Source: Roseicitreum antarcticum
Lineage (GTDB): Bacteria; Pseudomonadota; Alphaproteobacteria; Rhodobacterales; Rhodobacteraceae
Assembly (NCBI RefSeq): GCF_014681765.1
Contig: NZ_CP061498.1
Span: 2,865,501-2,929,500, forward strand
Length of the DNA stretch: 64,000 nt
Direction: 5' to 3'
Positions 1-10,690 of this stretch are shown piece by piece. The translations under genes were made by a program, and so were the position numbers. Within the stretch, counting starts at the first letter, position 1; each line of letters opens with the position of its first letter. The notes under the pieces were generated by a model. It had not been told where the DNA came from and did no database searches. It worked only from the letters and a program-made list of their open reading frames with translations.

Positions 1-2
1 TC

Positions 3-137
3 CTGGAGCGGATCTTTGCCGTAAACGTCTATCATGACGCGTACCGCCCGCTGGCGCTGGACCGCTATGCCGAGCTGGAACGCTGGCGCCGCGTGGGCGT
101 GCGCACCCCTGCTGCCCCCCCCGCTATCGCACAATAG
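3..137 (+). CDS. C-terminal fragment of a probable BamF (DUF3035) lipoprotein
   Basis: The window opens inside a reading frame that gives about 44 residues before a TAG at 135-137; the 5' end is outside the window. The residues include VNVYHDAYRP, YAELERWRR and GVRTPAAPP. From memory, this matches the C-terminus of DUF3035 proteins, called BamF in Rhodobacterales, small outer-membrane lipoproteins of the beta-barrel assembly machine. The position just upstream of an M16 peptidase pair fits the order I recall in this order of bacteria. Only the tail is visible, so the lipobox cannot be checked and the name rests on weak similarity plus context. Confidence 0.5.
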   Translation: MERIFAVNVYHDAYRPLALDRYAELERWRRVGVRTPAAPPAIAQ

Positions 138-319
138 AGCCGACGCGGCGGGCTGGCCTCGTGCGTCTGGTGGTGTCCGGTTTGGGGCGCCATTGGCTGA
201 GCGCTGCGGTAAACCGCTGATGCGGCACCCGAGGGCTGTCACAACGCCGTGCCCCGGCTTGAACTGTCCGGGCCATGTCGTACATGCATCCCCAAGGGCA
301 GCAGGATAGGGGATGGCCG

Positions 320-1951
320 ATGATCCGAAGCACAATGGTAACGCGGGCCGCAGGGGTGATCGCATTGGTCGGCCTGAGCATCGGCGCGGTAGGCTTTGGC
401 GGCGGTGCGGGTGTGGGCTTTGCGCCCGGCGCGCGCGCGCAGACCACTGCGCCAGCGGTTAACGGGCCAGCGGTTAACGGGCCAGCGGCAGCGCCGCAGG
501 CAACCGACATCCAGCCCACCGCCGAGGAAGGCGTCAGCCAGTTCACGCTGGATAACGGCATGGAAGTCGTTGTCATCGAGGACCGGCGCGCACCTGTCGC
601 GGTGCATATGGTCTGGTACCGCGTGGGCGCGGCAGATGAGCCGGTGGGCAAATCGGGCATCGCGCATTTCCTCGAACACCTGATGTTCAAGGGCACCGAC
701 ACGACCGAGGCCGGCGAATTCTCTGCCACGGTCGAGGCGCAGGGCGGGCGCGACAATGCGTTTACCAGTTGGGATTACACCGGATATTTCCAGCGCGTCG
801 CCGCCGACCGGCTGGAACTGATGATGCAGCTCGAAGCTGACCGGATGACCGACCTTGCGTTTACCGATGCCGATTGGCAGCCGGAGCTCTCGGTCATTCT
901 GGAGGAACGCGGGCAGGTGCTGGAAAGCCGGGCGGGGGCGGTGTTCAACGAACAATTGCGCGCCGCGCTGTTCCAGAACCATCCCTACGGCACGCCCATC
1001 ATCGGCTGGCGGCACGAGATGGAGGATTTGACCGGCGCGGATGCGATGGCGTTCTATGCGCGCCATTACGGGCCGAATAATGCGGTGCTGGTGGTCGCGG
1101 GCGATGTCGACGCCGAGACGGTGCGCGCGATGGCGCAGGAACATTACGGCCCGATTGCGCCCAATCCCGATATTGTCGCGCGCAGCCGTCCGCAAGAACC
1201 GCCGCAACTGGCCGAGCGCCGGGTGATCTATCATGACGCGCGGATCGCGCAGCCCTATGTCAGCCGCCAGTATCTGGCCCCACGCCGGGACTCCGGCGCG
1301 CCGGAAGACGCGGCGGCCTTGCAGGTGTTGGCGGCGTTGCTGGGCGGCAGCCCGACGACCTCGGTGCTGGAGCGCCGGTTGAACTTTGACGAGGGCGTGG
1401 CGCTGAGCACCTGGGCCTCGTACAGCGGGACCTGGGTGGATGACGCGATTTTCGCCGTGGGGATCATGCCGGTCGAGGGCGTGTCGCTGGAGCAAGCCGA
1501 AGCGGCGTTGGACCGCGCGATTGCCGGGTTCCTGGAAACCGGGGTCGATGCCGACCAACTGGCCCGGGTACAGACGCAGATCCGCGCATCCGAGATCTAC
1601 GGGCTGGACGACACGCAAAGCCGCGCCCGGGAATATGGCGCGGCGCTGAGCAACGGGTTGACCGTTGCCGATGTGCAGGAGTGGCCCGCCGCCCTGATGG
1701 CGGTGACCGAGGCGGATGTGATGGAAGCGGCGCGGCAGATCTTTGACCGCCGCGCGGAATCGGTGACGGGCTGGGCGGGCCCGCCGCCGGAGGCGGCTGA
1801 CGCGATGGTGCCGGAGGCAATGGCTCCGGAGGCGGCTGATGCCGCGCAGGATTCGGCGCAGGATACAGCAGCGCCTGACCCGGCCCCCGACGCTGGCGCG
1901 GCTGCAAACATCGACGCCCAACCCGCAATGTCTGAAGAGGTGACGCAATGA
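320..1951 (+). CDS. M16 family zinc peptidase, catalytic subunit
   Basis: A 543-residue exported M16B (insulinase/pitrilysin-like) metallopeptidase. A hydrophobic stretch near the N-terminus followed by an Ala-rich ARA-type cleavage region indicates a signal peptide. The inverted zinc motif HFLEH is at residues 116-120 and its two His plus a downstream Glu should bind zinc. The R...Y substrate-binding pair usual in the C-terminal half is not evident here; the equivalent stretch reads NFDEGVALSTWASY. The C-terminus is an Ala/Pro/Asp-rich tail. Residues 45-55 carry a short tandem PAVNG repeat from a 15-bp DNA repeat. The stop overlaps the start of the next M16 gene, so the two are probably co-translated. 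The start at 320 is chosen over 275 because it leads directly into the signal peptide; an ATG at 335 is also possible. Confidence 0.9.
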   Translation: MIRSTMVTRAAGVIALVGLSIGAVGFGGGAGVGFAPGARAQTTAPAVNGPAVNGPAAAPQATDIQPTAEEGVSQFTLDNGMEVVVIEDRRAPVAVHMVWYRVGAADEPVGKSGIAHFLEHLMFKGTDTTEAGEFSATVEAQGGRDNAFTSWDYTGYFQRVAADRLELMMQLEADRMTDLAFTDADWQPELSVILEERGQVLESRAGAVFNEQLRAALFQNHPYGTPIIGWRHEMEDLTGADAMAFYARHYGPNNAVLVVAGDVDAETVRAMAQEHYGPIAPNPDIVARSRPQEPPQLAERRVIYHDARIAQPYVSRQYLAPRRDSGAPEDAAALQVLAALLGGSPTTSVLERRLNFDEGVALSTWASYSGTWVDDAIFAVGIMPVEGVSLEQAEAALDRAIAGFLETGVDADQLARVQTQIRASEIYGLDDTQSRAREYGAALSNGLTVADVQEWPAALMAVTEADVMEAARQIFDRRAESVTGWAGPPPEAADAMVPEAMAPEAADAAQDSAQDTAAPDPAPDAGAAANIDAQPAMSEEVTQ

Positions 1952-3270
1952 TCCGCCTGGTCCTGACCGTTCCGCTGACCCTGATCTGGCTGGCGCTGCC
2001 CGCGCGCGCGCAAATCGACATCACGCCGGTGACCTCGGCGGGCGGCGTAACAGCGTGGCTGGCCGAAGAACCCTCGATCCCCTTCACCGCGCTGGATCTG
2101 ACGTTTCGGGGTGGCGCGAATATTGAAGGCGCGCAGAATGCCGGGGCCGTCGCGCTGATGGCGGGCCTGTTGAACGAGGGCGCGGGCGATCTGGATGCCC
2201 AGGAATTCGCGGCGGCCGCCGAAGAGTTGGCGCTGGAAATGCGGGTCACGGCGGGGCGCGATACGGTCAGTATCTCGGCCAGGTTCCTGACCGAAAACCG
2301 CGATGAAGCGGTGGCGCTGCTGCGGCAGGCTTTGACCCAGCCGCGATTCGACGAAGATGCGATTGAACGGGTGCGCGCGCAGGCGCTGGCCGGGCTGCGG
2401 CAAGATGCGGTGAGCCCCAATGCCATCGCCTCGCGCCGGTTCGCGGACCTTGCCTATGGCGACCACCCTTACGCGCGCAGCGCCGATGGCACGCCCGAGA
2501 CCGTCGCCGCGTTGACCCGCGACGATCTGGTTGCGGCGCATCAGGGCGCGCTGGCGCGGGACCGGGTGTTCGTGGGGGCGGCGGGCGATATCTCGGCGCA
2601 GGCGCTGGGCACGTTGCTGGATGATCTGCTGGGCGATCTGCCGGAGGAAGGCGCGCCGCTGCCGGGGCGGGCCACGTATGACCTGTCGCCGGGCATCACA
2701 TTGGTGCCGTTCGACGGGCCGCAATCGGTCATCGCCTTTGGCCATGACGGGATTGCCCGCGATGACCCGGATTTTCTGGCCGCCTATGTGCTGAACGAAG
2801 TGTTCGGCGGCGGGCGGTTCGGCACCCGCCTGATGACCAGTCTGCGCGAGGAGCGCGGCCTGACCTACGGTGTCGGCGCGTTTCTGGCCACCGCCGATCT
2901 GGGCGAGACCTATCAGGGCCGCATGTCGACCGAGAATGCCCGCGCTGCGCAGGCGATCGAGCTGTTGCGCTCGGAATGGGCAGATGTGGCGCAAAACGGT
3001 ATTTCAGAGCAAGAGTTGAGCCGCGTGCAGACCTATCTGACCGGGGCCTATCCGCTGCGCTTTGACGGCAATCTTTCGATTGCGGGCGTGCTGTCGAGCA
3101 TGCAGTTTCAGGGCTTCGACATTGATTATGTGAACTATCGCAATGACCTGATCGATGCGCTGACGGTGGAAGACATGGCCCGCGTGGCGGGTGACCTGAT
3201 GGACGCTGATGCGCTGCATTTCGTGGTGGTGGGCCAGCCTGACGGGTTGGACGCGGGCGCGGTGCAATAA
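1948..3270 (+). CDS. M16 family peptidase, non-catalytic partner subunit
   Basis: A 440-residue M16 protein with a clear signal peptide (MIRLVLTVPL..., cleavage near PARAQ). The zinc motif is absent: the segment where HxxEH should lie reads AGAVALMAGLLNEGAG. By contrast the substrate-binding Arg/Tyr pair is present in REERGLTYG (R303, Y307). In known bacterial M16B pairs one subunit supplies zinc and the other the R/Y pair, forming an active heterodimer; this gene and its upstream neighbour fit that split. It overlaps the upstream gene by 4 bp (ATGA). The substrate is unknown; a periplasmic role is inferred from the signal peptide. Confidence 0.88.
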   Translation: MIRLVLTVPLTLIWLALPARAQIDITPVTSAGGVTAWLAEEPSIPFTALDLTFRGGANIEGAQNAGAVALMAGLLNEGAGDLDAQEFAAAAEELALEMRVTAGRDTVSISARFLTENRDEAVALLRQALTQPRFDEDAIERVRAQALAGLRQDAVSPNAIASRRFADLAYGDHPYARSADGTPETVAALTRDDLVAAHQGALARDRVFVGAAGDISAQALGTLLDDLLGDLPEEGAPLPGRATYDLSPGITLVPFDGPQSVIAFGHDGIARDDPDFLAAYVLNEVFGGGRFGTRLMTSLREERGLTYGVGAFLATADLGETYQGRMSTENARAAQAIELLRSEWADVAQNGISEQELSRVQTYLTGAYPLRFDGNLSIAGVLSSMQFQGFDIDYVNYRNDLIDALTVEDMARVAGDLMDADALHFVVVGQPDGLDAGAVQ

Positions 3271-3356
3271 TCAAAGCGCGGGTTTGCTGTGGACAACACC
3301 GGCCTGGCCCGCGCTAACGCTTGGCGCGCCTTTGGGGGCATGCTATTGCTGGTAGC

Positions 3357-5261
3357 ATGACGCATCTGGACCCCAACATACGCCCCGCTATCCGCCAGTT
3401 GGATGAAGCCGCCGCGAATCGCATCGCGGCGGGCGAGGTGGTGGAGCGTGCGGCCTCTGCCGTCAAGGAACTGGTGGAAAACGCGCTTGATGCGGGCGCG
3501 CGGCGGGTCGATGTGGCCTATGCCGATGGCGGCAAGACCCTGATCCGCGTCAGCGATGACGGGCATGGCATGGCGCCCGACGATCTGCCGCTGGCGCTGT
3601 CGCGGCATGCGACATCGAAGATTGACGGGTCAGACCTGCTCAACATCCGCTCGTTCGGGTTTCGCGGCGAGGCGCTGCCCAGTCTTGGCGCTGTCGGGCG
3701 GTTGACCCTTACCTCGCGCGCGCAGGGGTATGAGGCGGCGCGGCTGTGTGTCAGCGGCGGGCGCGTCGATCCGGTGGTGCCTGCGGCGTTGTCGCGTGGC
3801 ACGATGGTCGAATTGCGCGATCTGTTCTATGCCACGCCCGCGCGGCTGAAATTCATGCGGTCGGACCGGGCCGAAGCGCAGGCGATTGCCGACACGCTGC
3901 GGCGGCTGGCCATGGCCGAACCCGCCGTCAGTTTCAGCCTGACCGATGTGTCGGACGGCGGCGCGCGGGTGATCTTCCGCGTGGATGGGGAGCAAGGCAC
4001 GCTGTTTGATGCGCTGGCCGGGCGGCTCGGTCGGATCATCGGGCGCGATTTCATCGACAATGCCCTGTGGATCGATGCCGAGCGTGAGGGGCATCGCATG
4101 ACCGGCTATGCCGCGCTGCCGACCTATTCGCGCGGGGCGGCGGTGACGCAGTATCTGTTCGTCAACGGGCGTCCGGTGCGGGACAAGATGCTGACAGGGG
4201 CGCTGCGCGCCGCCTATATGGATTTCCTGTCGCGCGACCGGCACCCGGCGGCGGCGCTGTTCATCGATTGCGACCCGCAACTGGTGGATGTGAACGTCCA
4301 CCCCGCCAAGGCCGAGGTGCGGTTCCGCGACCCCGGGCTGGTGCGCGGGCTGATCGTCAGCGGGCTGCGGCATGCGCTGGCGGGCGCGGGGCACCGGGCA
4401 TCCTCGACCGTGGGGGATGCGACGTTGGGCGCGATGCGGCCTGAGGGGCATGGCGGTGGTGCGGCGCGGGTCTATCAGATGGACCACCGCCCGGCGCAGG
4501 GCGTTTTGCGGGCCGCCCATCAGGGGCAGGCCCCGCAGGACTGGGCCGCACCGGATTGGGCCGCACCGGATCGGGCAGCACGGGGCGCTGCCGAGGCCCC
4601 GGGTTTCGCCGATGGCGCTGCGGCTTTCAATGGTTTCGCCCCCGCCGCGCGGCAAGAAGTGGCAGATATGGGCGCGACCGATGCGCCGCTGGGCGCGGCG
4701 CGCGCGCAGGTGCATGAGAATTACATCATCGCCCAGACGGCCGATGGTATCGTGATTGTCGATCAACATGCGGCGCATGAGCGGCTGGTTTATGAGCGCC
4801 TCAAACGCCAGATGGGCGCGCAGGGTGTGCCCTCGCAGGCGCTGCTGATCCCCGAGATCGTGGATATGTCCGCGACCGAGGCCGCGCGGCTGTTGGAGCA
4901 TGCCGAGGCGCTGGCGCGGCTGGGGCTGGTGGTGGAACCATTCGGCGGCACTGCGGTGGCGGTGCGCGAAACGCCTGCGCCGCTGGGCGTGGTCAACGCC
5001 GCCGCGCTGATCCGCGATGTGTCGGATGAATTGGCCGATCTGGGCGACAGCCAGTTGGTGCAGGCGCGGCTGGAGGCGGTGCTGTCGCGCATGGCCTGCC
5101 ACGGCTCTGTCCGGTCGGGGCGGCAGATGCGGGCGGATGAGATGAACGCGCTGCTGCGCGAGATGGAAGCGACGCCGCATTCCGGCCAGTGCAACCACGG
5201 CCGCCCGACCTATGTCGCGCTGAGCCTTGCCGATATCGAAAAGCTGTTCGGCCGCCGATGA
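3357..5261 (+). CDS. mutL: DNA mismatch repair protein MutL
   Basis: A 634-residue MutL. The N-terminal GHKL ATPase shows [17 protein letters not shown] and [11 protein letters not shown] Pro/Ala-rich linker follows at roughly residues 340-440. The C-terminal domain carries [12 protein letters not shown], which matches the DQHA(x)2E(x)4E endonuclease signature, plus CHGSVRSG and CNHGRP near the end, other metal-site motifs of endonuclease-type MutL. This MutL should therefore nick DNA itself, as expected in bacteria without MutH. It couples MutS mismatch recognition to strand removal. The ATG at 3357 is preferred because the upstream extension has no MutL-like sequence. The stop overlaps the rmuC start (ATGA). 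Confidence 0.97.
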   Translation: MTHLDPNIRPAIRQLDEAAANRIAAGEVVERAASAVKELVENALDAGARRVDVAYADGGKTLIRVSDDGHGMAPDDLPLALSRHATSKIDGSDLLNIRSFGFRGEALPSLGAVGRLTLTSRAQGYEAARLCVSGGRVDPVVPAALSRGTMVELRDLFYATPARLKFMRSDRAEAQAIADTLRRLAMAEPAVSFSLTDVSDGGARVIFRVDGEQGTLFDALAGRLGRIIGRDFIDNALWIDAEREGHRMTGYAALPTYSRGAAVTQYLFVNGRPVRDKMLTGALRAAYMDFLSRDRHPAAALFIDCDPQLVDVNVHPAKAEVRFRDPGLVRGLIVSGLRHALAGAGHRASSTVGDATLGAMRPEGHGGGAARVYQMDHRPAQGVLRAAHQGQAPQDWAAPDWAAPDRAARGAAEAPGFADGAAAFNGFAPAARQEVADMGATDAPLGAARAQVHENYIIAQTADGIVIVDQHAAHERLVYERLKRQMGAQGVPSQALLIPEIVDMSATEAARLLEHAEALARLGLVVEPFGGTAVAVRETPAPLGVVNAAALIRDVSDELADLGDSQLVQARLEAVLSRMACHGSVRSGRQMRADEMNALLREMEATPHSGQCNHGRPTYVALSLADIEKLFGRR

Positions 5262-6376
5262 TCGACGTTGCGGGCCGGACCTATGCGCTGGATGATCCCA
5301 TGGTCATCGCGGTCCTTTTCGGGGCCGTTTTGCTGCTGGCGGTGGTGCTGATCTTGCGCGCGGTTGCGCGCACGGCCCGGTCGGTAGAGCCGCTGGCCTG
5401 GCAGGTCAACCAGATGGGCGGCACGATCCAGGCGCTGTCGGACGGGCAACAGCATCTGGCGGGCGGCCTGCATCATGTGTCCGACGCGCAGGCCAAGGCG
5501 CAGGCGCATATGCTGCATGTGGTCGAACAGCGGCTGTCTGAAGTGGGCACCAGGATGGGCACCGCGCTGGACGGCAGTTCGATCCGCACCGCGCAGTCAT
5601 TGGGCGCGCTGCAACAGCGGTTGGAGGCGATTGACCGCGCGCAGGCCAATATCGAGAAGCTTTCGGGCAACGTGTTGTCCTTGCAAGATATCTTGTCGAA
5701 CAAGCAGGCGCGCGGTGCTTTTGGCGAGATCCAGTTGCATGATCTGGTGGGCAAGGCGCTGCCCGCCGATGCCTTCACCATGCAGGCCACGCTGTCGAAC
5801 GGGCGGCGGGCCGATTGCCTGGTGCACATGCCGCTGCCGCCCGGCCCCCTGGTGATCGACGCGAAATTCCCGCTGGAGGCCTATGAGGCCCTGCGCCGCG
5901 CGGACACTGACGCCCAAACGCTGGAGGCGACGCGCGCCTTCCGCCAGTCGGTGCGCCTGCATATCAGGGCGATTGCCGAGCGGTATATCATCAAGGGCGA
6001 GACCGGCGACGGCGCGCTGATGTTCCTGCCCTCCGAGGCGGTCTATGCCGAGTTGCACAGCAATTTTCCCGAACTGGTGCGCGAGGGTTTCGCCGCCCAC
6101 GTCTGGATCGTATCGCCCACCACCTGCATGGCCACGCTGAACACGCTGCGCGGTATCTTGCGCGACGCGCGGATGCGCGAACAGGCGGGCGCGGTGCGGC
6201 GCGAGCTTGGGTTGTTGCTGGACGATCTGCGGCGGTTGTCCGAACGGGTGGACAAGCTGGACAGCCATTTCGGGCAGGTGCAGGGCGATCTGCGCGACAT
6301 CAAGATCTCCAGCGAGAAGACGACCCGGCGGGCGCAACGGTTGGAGAGTTTCGATTTCTCGGACGGTTCAGGGTAG
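5258..6376 (+). CDS. rmuC: DNA recombination protein RmuC homolog
   Basis: A 372-residue RmuC family protein. One transmembrane segment lies near the N-terminus ([18 protein letters not shown], about residues 14-31). A long alpha-helical, coiled-coil region follows at about 35-150. A PD-(D/E)xK-like nuclease core is recognisable from [12 protein letters not shown] and [14 protein letters not shown]. RmuC limits inversions at short inverted repeats and has been linked to anti-phage nuclease activity; its substrate is unclear. The start overlaps the mutL stop by 4 bp, so the two genome-maintenance genes are translationally coupled. The stop codon lies inside the first copy of a degenerate 17-bp repeat. 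Confidence 0.92.
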   Translation: MIDVAGRTYALDDPMVIAVLFGAVLLLAVVLILRAVARTARSVEPLAWQVNQMGGTIQALSDGQQHLAGGLHHVSDAQAKAQAHMLHVVEQRLSEVGTRMGTALDGSSIRTAQSLGALQQRLEAIDRAQANIEKLSGNVLSLQDILSNKQARGAFGEIQLHDLVGKALPADAFTMQATLSNGRRADCLVHMPLPPGPLVIDAKFPLEAYEALRRADTDAQTLEATRAFRQSVRLHIRAIAERYIIKGETGDGALMFLPSEAVYAELHSNFPELVREGFAAHVWIVSPTTCMATLNTLRGILRDARMREQAGAVRRELGLLLDDLRRLSERVDKLDSHFGQVQGDLRDIKISSEKTTRRAQRLESFDFSDGSG

Positions 6377-6464
6377 GGCGCGGTTCAGGGTAGGGCGCGG
6401 TTCGGGCTGGCCTTGGTTTGGGCTGGGCGTGGTTCGGGCTGGGCGTGGTTTGGGGCTGGGCGGC
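6365..6464. repeat. Degenerate 16-17 bp tandem repeat at the rmuC 3' end
   Basis: Two exact tandem 17-bp copies at 6365-6381 and 6382-6398 (unit GGTTCAGGGTAGGGCGC) are followed by three decayed copies of a related GGTTYGGGCTGGGCGT-like unit to about 6464. The first copy contains the rmuC stop codon. The repeat sits between convergent genes (rmuC and dabA) and is strongly G-rich on the plus strand. No gene is seen in it. Confidence 0.8.
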
Positions 6465-6532
6465 GCGGCACCTTCCCCCCCCCGGTTGCGGCGTTGGATG
6501 CCGGGAAGGGAGGAGCCCGCCTCCGCGCCCCG

Positions 6533-8941
6533 TCAGGCGGCCAGTTCCTGCGTCGCCGCCCCCTCCCATGTGCCGTCGGAATGGTAGCGCGCGGTGATCC
6601 GCCCCCCGTCCAGCGCGAAGAGGTGCAGCCAGCCGTTGTCGAACAGGGCGCGCACCTCTGCGTGGCGGGCCAGAACGGCGCTGATCGCGTCTTGTGGCGC
6701 GTCAATCAGGACCGACAGCCGCAGGGGCTCGTGAACCAGCCGCGCGCCGTCGTGCACCGATTGCCAGGGCAGACCGGGGCGCAGGATGCCGCCGTTGCCC
6801 TGCACCACGCCGATACCGCCCACGACATTGTGGATCAGCTTGTTGCCGCCGCCAAAGACGGCGGGCGCCACCGCAGAGCCGTAGTATTGCAGGCTGATCC
6901 AGCTTGCTACGACCACCGGCGCGGTCAAGATCAGGTCCAGCGTGGCAAAGTCCCGATCGGCCCGCCAGTCGTAGCTGTGCAGGAAGGCGCGGCCCTGAAG
7001 GTCGGCGGCGGCGGTCTGCGCGCGCGGTGCGGCGATGAAGGCGGCGCAGCCCGCCAGCCCCCATTCGGGCCGGATTTCGGCCCAGTTGCGCGCCCGGGCG
7101 GCAAGGGTTTCAGGCGCCGCCCCCGGCAGTTGCGCGGCCCGCGCGACCCGCGCAAGCTGCCCCGCGCGGGCCAGCCATCCGCGCGCCTGTTCAAGGTCGC
7201 TGGCATGGCTGGCCGCAGGCGCATCGGCATAGAGCGTCACCGCATCGGTTGTCGTGTCATGCAGCCCCGCCACGAACAGCGTGTCATTGGGCAGGGGGGT
7301 GCCGCGTGCCTTCAGCCCTGCGCGGGCCTCTGGATCGTTCAGCAGCCCGGCCAGCAGCCGGGCCGAGACTTCGCCGCTTTGCCCGCCGCAGGCGCCGCAT
7401 TGATAGGCGCTGTGGTGCGGGTTGTTGGTCATCCCGGCGCCATGGCCCAGCAGCAAGACCAGCCGGGCATGCCCTTGGGTAAAGCTCATGGCGCGCAGCA
7501 CGGCGGCGGCGGTATCGGCCTTTTGATCGGGGTTGAGCGGATGCTCGAACCGCGGGGCCGCAGATGATGCCGCCGAGGGGGCGGCGGCCTTTGGTGCGGG
7601 CAGCGCGTCCTGCACCAGTTTCCAGCCATAGGCGGGGCCTGCTGCCTCGACAAAGGCGAAGGAGGACACCGCCGCTTGCCGGAAGCGGCCCCAGGCGCGG
7701 GTGGCGCGGGCCTTGATGCGGCTGGCCTGTTCGGTCTGCGGGTCGGCGTGGCTGCATGCGTTGAGGGCGGGGCGCAAAAGCGCGGGCAGATGCGCCTGCG
7801 CCAGATCGGTGCCTTGCGGCCGGTGCGCGACGGGCAGGCCGAAGAACCCCGCGAAGCCAAGCGTGGCGATGCCTGCGTCTTGCGATTCCAGCGCGCGGCG
7901 GAAGGGTTCCGAGCGTACGTCGATGCAAAACGCAGCCTGAAGTGTCGGGCGCGCGGCGGTCGCCGCTGGCGCGGATGCGGCCTGCGTCAGGTGGCCCGCC
8001 AGTTGGCGTTGATGCGCGCGCTCTGCCGCGTCTTGCAAGATCGCGTCCAGCACATGGTCGGCGCCGGGGGTCACGGGGGCGGCATGGGCGGCAAGGGTGG
8101 CCTGCCAGTTGGCGGCGACCCCGGGGCCGACCTTGGCAGCGTGGATCAACAGCGCCTCTTCCCAGACCAGCCGGATCGCCAGCAGATCGGCCAGCGTGTC
8201 ATCGCTGCCGCCCGACAGTTCGGCCTGCCACAGCAGCCAGCGCGCATGCTGCGCCCAGCCGCCAAGGTCCATCAGCAGGCGGTGAAAGGTGGTTTCGGCG
8301 GCGTCATGATGGATGCCCAGGCTGCGCACGGCGCGCAGGATGGCGCGGTCGGCAGTGTCGGGGGCGTCGCCCACATGGGCGCAAAAGCCGCGCAGCCCGG
8401 CGATTTCCGGCGTCAGATCGCGGCTGGCCCAGCCCTGCCACGCGCTGTAGGCGGGCCGCCCCGGCGCGGGTGACCACAGCGCCTGCCCCCGGTCGAAATG
8501 CCCCGCAGCCCAAAGGCCGAAGGTGCGCGCGATGACCGACGGCCAGTCGGTGCCGGTGGCGTCGGCGGCAAGGTCGGCCAGCGTGGGCAGGGCCTTGGGT
8601 GCGGGGCGTGGGGCGATGGCCCCCGCCTTCAGCGCGGCAAGGTCGTGGGGTTTGTGGGGGCCGGCATGTCGGTGCAGCGCCGCCGACAGGTCGGCATCGG
8701 TGATGCTGCCTGCGGCGATGGCCGTGGCAAAATCCGCGCGCGGGCGCATCAGGTCGGCGCCTGCCACGCGGGCCAGCCGGGCGGCGGCGGTGGCAAGCCC
8801 CTCGTGCGTCTGGCCGAGGAAGGGGTTGACCGCGACCGTCGCATCCAGCGGAAAGGCCGGGGGGATGGCGCGCAGCGCGGCGCGGGCCGCGTCAAGGATG
8901 CCATGCGCGGGCGGGGCCGGTGGGGTGGGGTAGTTGAACAT
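6533..8941 (-). CDS. dabA: DabA, catalytic subunit of the DAB inorganic-carbon uptake complex (UPF0753/DUF2309)
   Basis: An 802-residue DUF2309 protein. DabA is a cytoplasmic beta-carbonic-anhydrase-like subunit that works with membrane DabB to turn CO2 into bicarbonate in one direction using the ion gradient. The expected zinc and catalytic residues are present: CIDVRS gives C339, D341 and R343; GHGAGMTNN gives H500; YQCGACGG gives C515 with C518 nearby. Length fits the family. The start at 8941 ([10 protein letters not shown]) is chosen because the upstream extension overlaps dabB and lacks family features. The gene lies 89 bp downstream of dabB on the same strand and convergent with rmuC, so dabB-dabA is probably one operon. 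Confidence 0.93.
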   Translation of the reverse strand: MFNYPTPPAPPAHGILDAARAALRAIPPAFPLDATVAVNPFLGQTHEGLATAAARLARVAGADLMRPRADFATAIAAGSITDADLSAALHRHAGPHKPHDLAALKAGAIAPRPAPKALPTLADLAADATGTDWPSVIARTFGLWAAGHFDRGQALWSPAPGRPAYSAWQGWASRDLTPEIAGLRGFCAHVGDAPDTADRAILRAVRSLGIHHDAAETTFHRLLMDLGGWAQHARWLLWQAELSGGSDDTLADLLAIRLVWEEALLIHAAKVGPGVAANWQATLAAHAAPVTPGADHVLDAILQDAAERAHQRQLAGHLTQAASAPAATAARPTLQAAFCIDVRSEPFRRALESQDAGIATLGFAGFFGLPVAHRPQGTDLAQAHLPALLRPALNACSHADPQTEQASRIKARATRAWGRFRQAAVSSFAFVEAAGPAYGWKLVQDALPAPKAAAPSAASSAAPRFEHPLNPDQKADTAAAVLRAMSFTQGHARLVLLLGHGAGMTNNPHHSAYQCGACGGQSGEVSARLLAGLLNDPEARAGLKARGTPLPNDTLFVAGLHDTTTDAVTLYADAPAASHASDLEQARGWLARAGQLARVARAAQLPGAAPETLAARARNWAEIRPEWGLAGCAAFIAAPRAQTAAADLQGRAFLHSYDWRADRDFATLDLILTAPVVVASWISLQYYGSAVAPAVFGGGNKLIHNVVGGIGVVQGNGGILRPGLPWQSVHDGARLVHEPLRLSVLIDAPQDAISAVLARHAEVRALFDNGWLHLFALDGGRITARYHSDGTWEGAATQELAA

Positions 8942-9030
8942 CGCGGATCTCTTTGCTTCAGGGATTTTTGCAGGAATATGGGGGCCGGACGGTCGCGGCG
9001 CGGGCATGTGGCGGATCAATGCCGCGCGCC

Positions 9031-10590
9031 TCAATCGGTGCGCGTGCGTCGGAACCCGCCGATCAGCCGGTCGAGTGCCGCGTTGAGGTAGAGGCCATTG
9101 GCCAGGTGCACCCGCAGTCCGGTCATCGCCGGGTGATGCGCCCACAGCGGGAAAAGCGCCTGCGCCACCGCGACCAGCCCGAAGGACAGGACCGTCAGCA
9201 CGATCAGCGCCCATTCCAGCGGCCCGGCGGTGGGGGCAGCGGGCAGGTCAGCCCACAACACCCCCGCGATTTGCTGAAAGCCGAAATAGGCCAGCGCCGC
9301 GCCGATCGAGGCCAGCCCGACCCGCCGCATCAGCGCCACGGGGGCGGCATCGGCCAACCCCTGCGCCACCAGATACGCCACGCCGAAGATCAAGATCCCC
9401 CCCAGCGCCAGCGCCTGCGGGGTTTTTGACCCTGCAATCAGCGTGAAACCCAGCGCCACCACGCCGTAGAGCGCCAGGGCCAGCGCGAAGGCACGCGCCA
9501 CTGCGGCCACGTCGGGCACCGCGATCGGGCCGGGGCGGCGCAGGTCGCCCACCGCCGTGATGGCCCCGCCCGAGGACAGGAACGCATGCGCCTTGTACAT
9601 CGAATGCGCCACGATGTGCAGCAGCGCCAATGGCCACAGCCCCAGCCCGCATTGCAGCAGCATGAAGCCCATCTGCGATACGGTGGACCATGCCAGCGCG
9701 GTTTTCACCGCGCTTTGCGTCAGCATGACCACCGCACCGAACAGCGCCGTCAGCCCGCCCACCATCACCAGCGCGGCCATCGCGCCGGGGCTGGCCTGCA
9801 TCAGCGGTGACAGGGTGATCAGCAGCACGCCGCCTGCGTTGATGATGCCCGCATGCAGCAGGGCAGAAACCGGGGTCGGGGCCTCCATCACCTCGGTCAG
9901 CCAGCCGTGAAGCGGGAAGGTGGCGGTTTTCAGTGCCGCCGCCAGCACCACCAGCGCCACGGCGATATGTGCGGCAATCGGCAGCCCCGCGCCCGCCGCC
10001 GCCGTGATCTGTGCCAGGTCGCCGGTGCCGAAGGCCAGAAGCAACAGCGCGGCGGCAAGGATCAGCGCCGCGTCACCCGCATGCCAGACCCAGGCGAACT
10101 TGGTCGCGGCGCGGCGGGCGGCGGGGCGGTCAGGATAGAACAGCAAGAGGTGGCGCACCCCGGTGCCAACGGCCACAAAGGCCAGGATCAGCACCAGCAG
10201 GCTGCCCGCCTGCACCAGCACCAGCACCGCGGCCAGCGTCGCCAGCATCTGGCCATGAAACGTGCCTTCCCGCGCCGACCCGTCCAGATAGCTGCGGGCA
10301 TAGCGCATCACGATCCAGCCGATGAAGCCTACCAGCAGCGCCATGGTGGCCGATACCGCATCGGCGCGCAGGATCAGCGCCAGCGGGCCTTGCGCCAGCG
10401 TCAGTTGCGCGGGGCCCGCGAACAGGAATTGCATCAGCCCCGCAAGGGCCAGCGCGAAGGCGGTCAGCGCCGCGCCCTCGGCCAGTTTGGGGAAGGCGCC
10501 CGGGCGCGGGCCCGGCCGTGCCAGCGCGACAGCGGCTGCGCCCAGCAAGACAACAGGGCCAAGGGCGGTGACGGGGAACAGATCGGACAT
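9031..10590 (-). CDS. dabB: DabB, NuoL-like proton/cation-conducting subunit of the DAB complex
   Basis: A 519-residue polytopic membrane protein of the NuoL/MrpA (proton-conducting membrane transporter) family. Many hydrophobic helices run through the protein, and the antiporter core signature is visible, for example [20 protein letters not shown] and [13 protein letters not shown]. Stand-alone NuoL-like proteins next to a DUF2309 gene are DabB, which supplies ion-gradient energy to DabA. No other nuo or mrp gene is nearby, which argues against a complex I or Mrp antiporter role. AAAGGTG lies about 5 bp before the ATG at 10590. It is divergent from the LysR gene at 10691. Confidence 0.92.
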   Translation of the reverse strand: MSDLFPVTALGPVVLLGAAAVALARPGPRPGAFPKLAEGAALTAFALALAGLMQFLFAGPAQLTLAQGPLALILRADAVSATMALLVGFIGWIVMRYARSYLDGSAREGTFHGQMLATLAAVLVLVQAGSLLVLILAFVAVGTGVRHLLLFYPDRPAARRAATKFAWVWHAGDAALILAAALLLLAFGTGDLAQITAAAGAGLPIAAHIAVALVVLAAALKTATFPLHGWLTEVMEAPTPVSALLHAGIINAGGVLLITLSPLMQASPGAMAALVMVGGLTALFGAVVMLTQSAVKTALAWSTVSQMGFMLLQCGLGLWPLALLHIVAHSMYKAHAFLSSGGAITAVGDLRRPGPIAVPDVAAVARAFALALALYGVVALGFTLIAGSKTPQALALGGILIFGVAYLVAQGLADAAPVALMRRVGLASIGAALAYFGFQQIAGVLWADLPAAPTAGPLEWALIVLTVLSFGLVAVAQALFPLWAHHPAMTGLRVHLANGLYLNAALDRLIGGFRRTRTD

Positions 10591-10690
10591 CGGGGCACCT
10601 TTGCATGGGTCAGGACTGGCCCCGGATAACGGATCGCTGAAGATTAAAAAATTACATATTATTCGCCAAACCGTTCTGTATAGTAGAAGA
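10591..10690. promoter_or_regulatory. Divergent dabB / lysR intergenic control region
   Basis: This 100-bp gap separates dabB (minus) from the LysR gene (plus). Positions 10643-10690 are strikingly AT-rich for this genome. TATAGT at 10679-10684 resembles a -10 box for the LysR gene; transcription would then begin at or next to the ATG, so the LysR mRNA could be nearly leaderless. LysR regulators usually bind such shared gaps and control the divergent genes. The operator was not resolved. Confidence 0.5.

Noticed and set aside
239-1948. A 569-codon frame on the minus strand
   Set aside because: Antisense to the M16 peptidase gene with its zinc motif; His/Arg-rich shadow with no domain.
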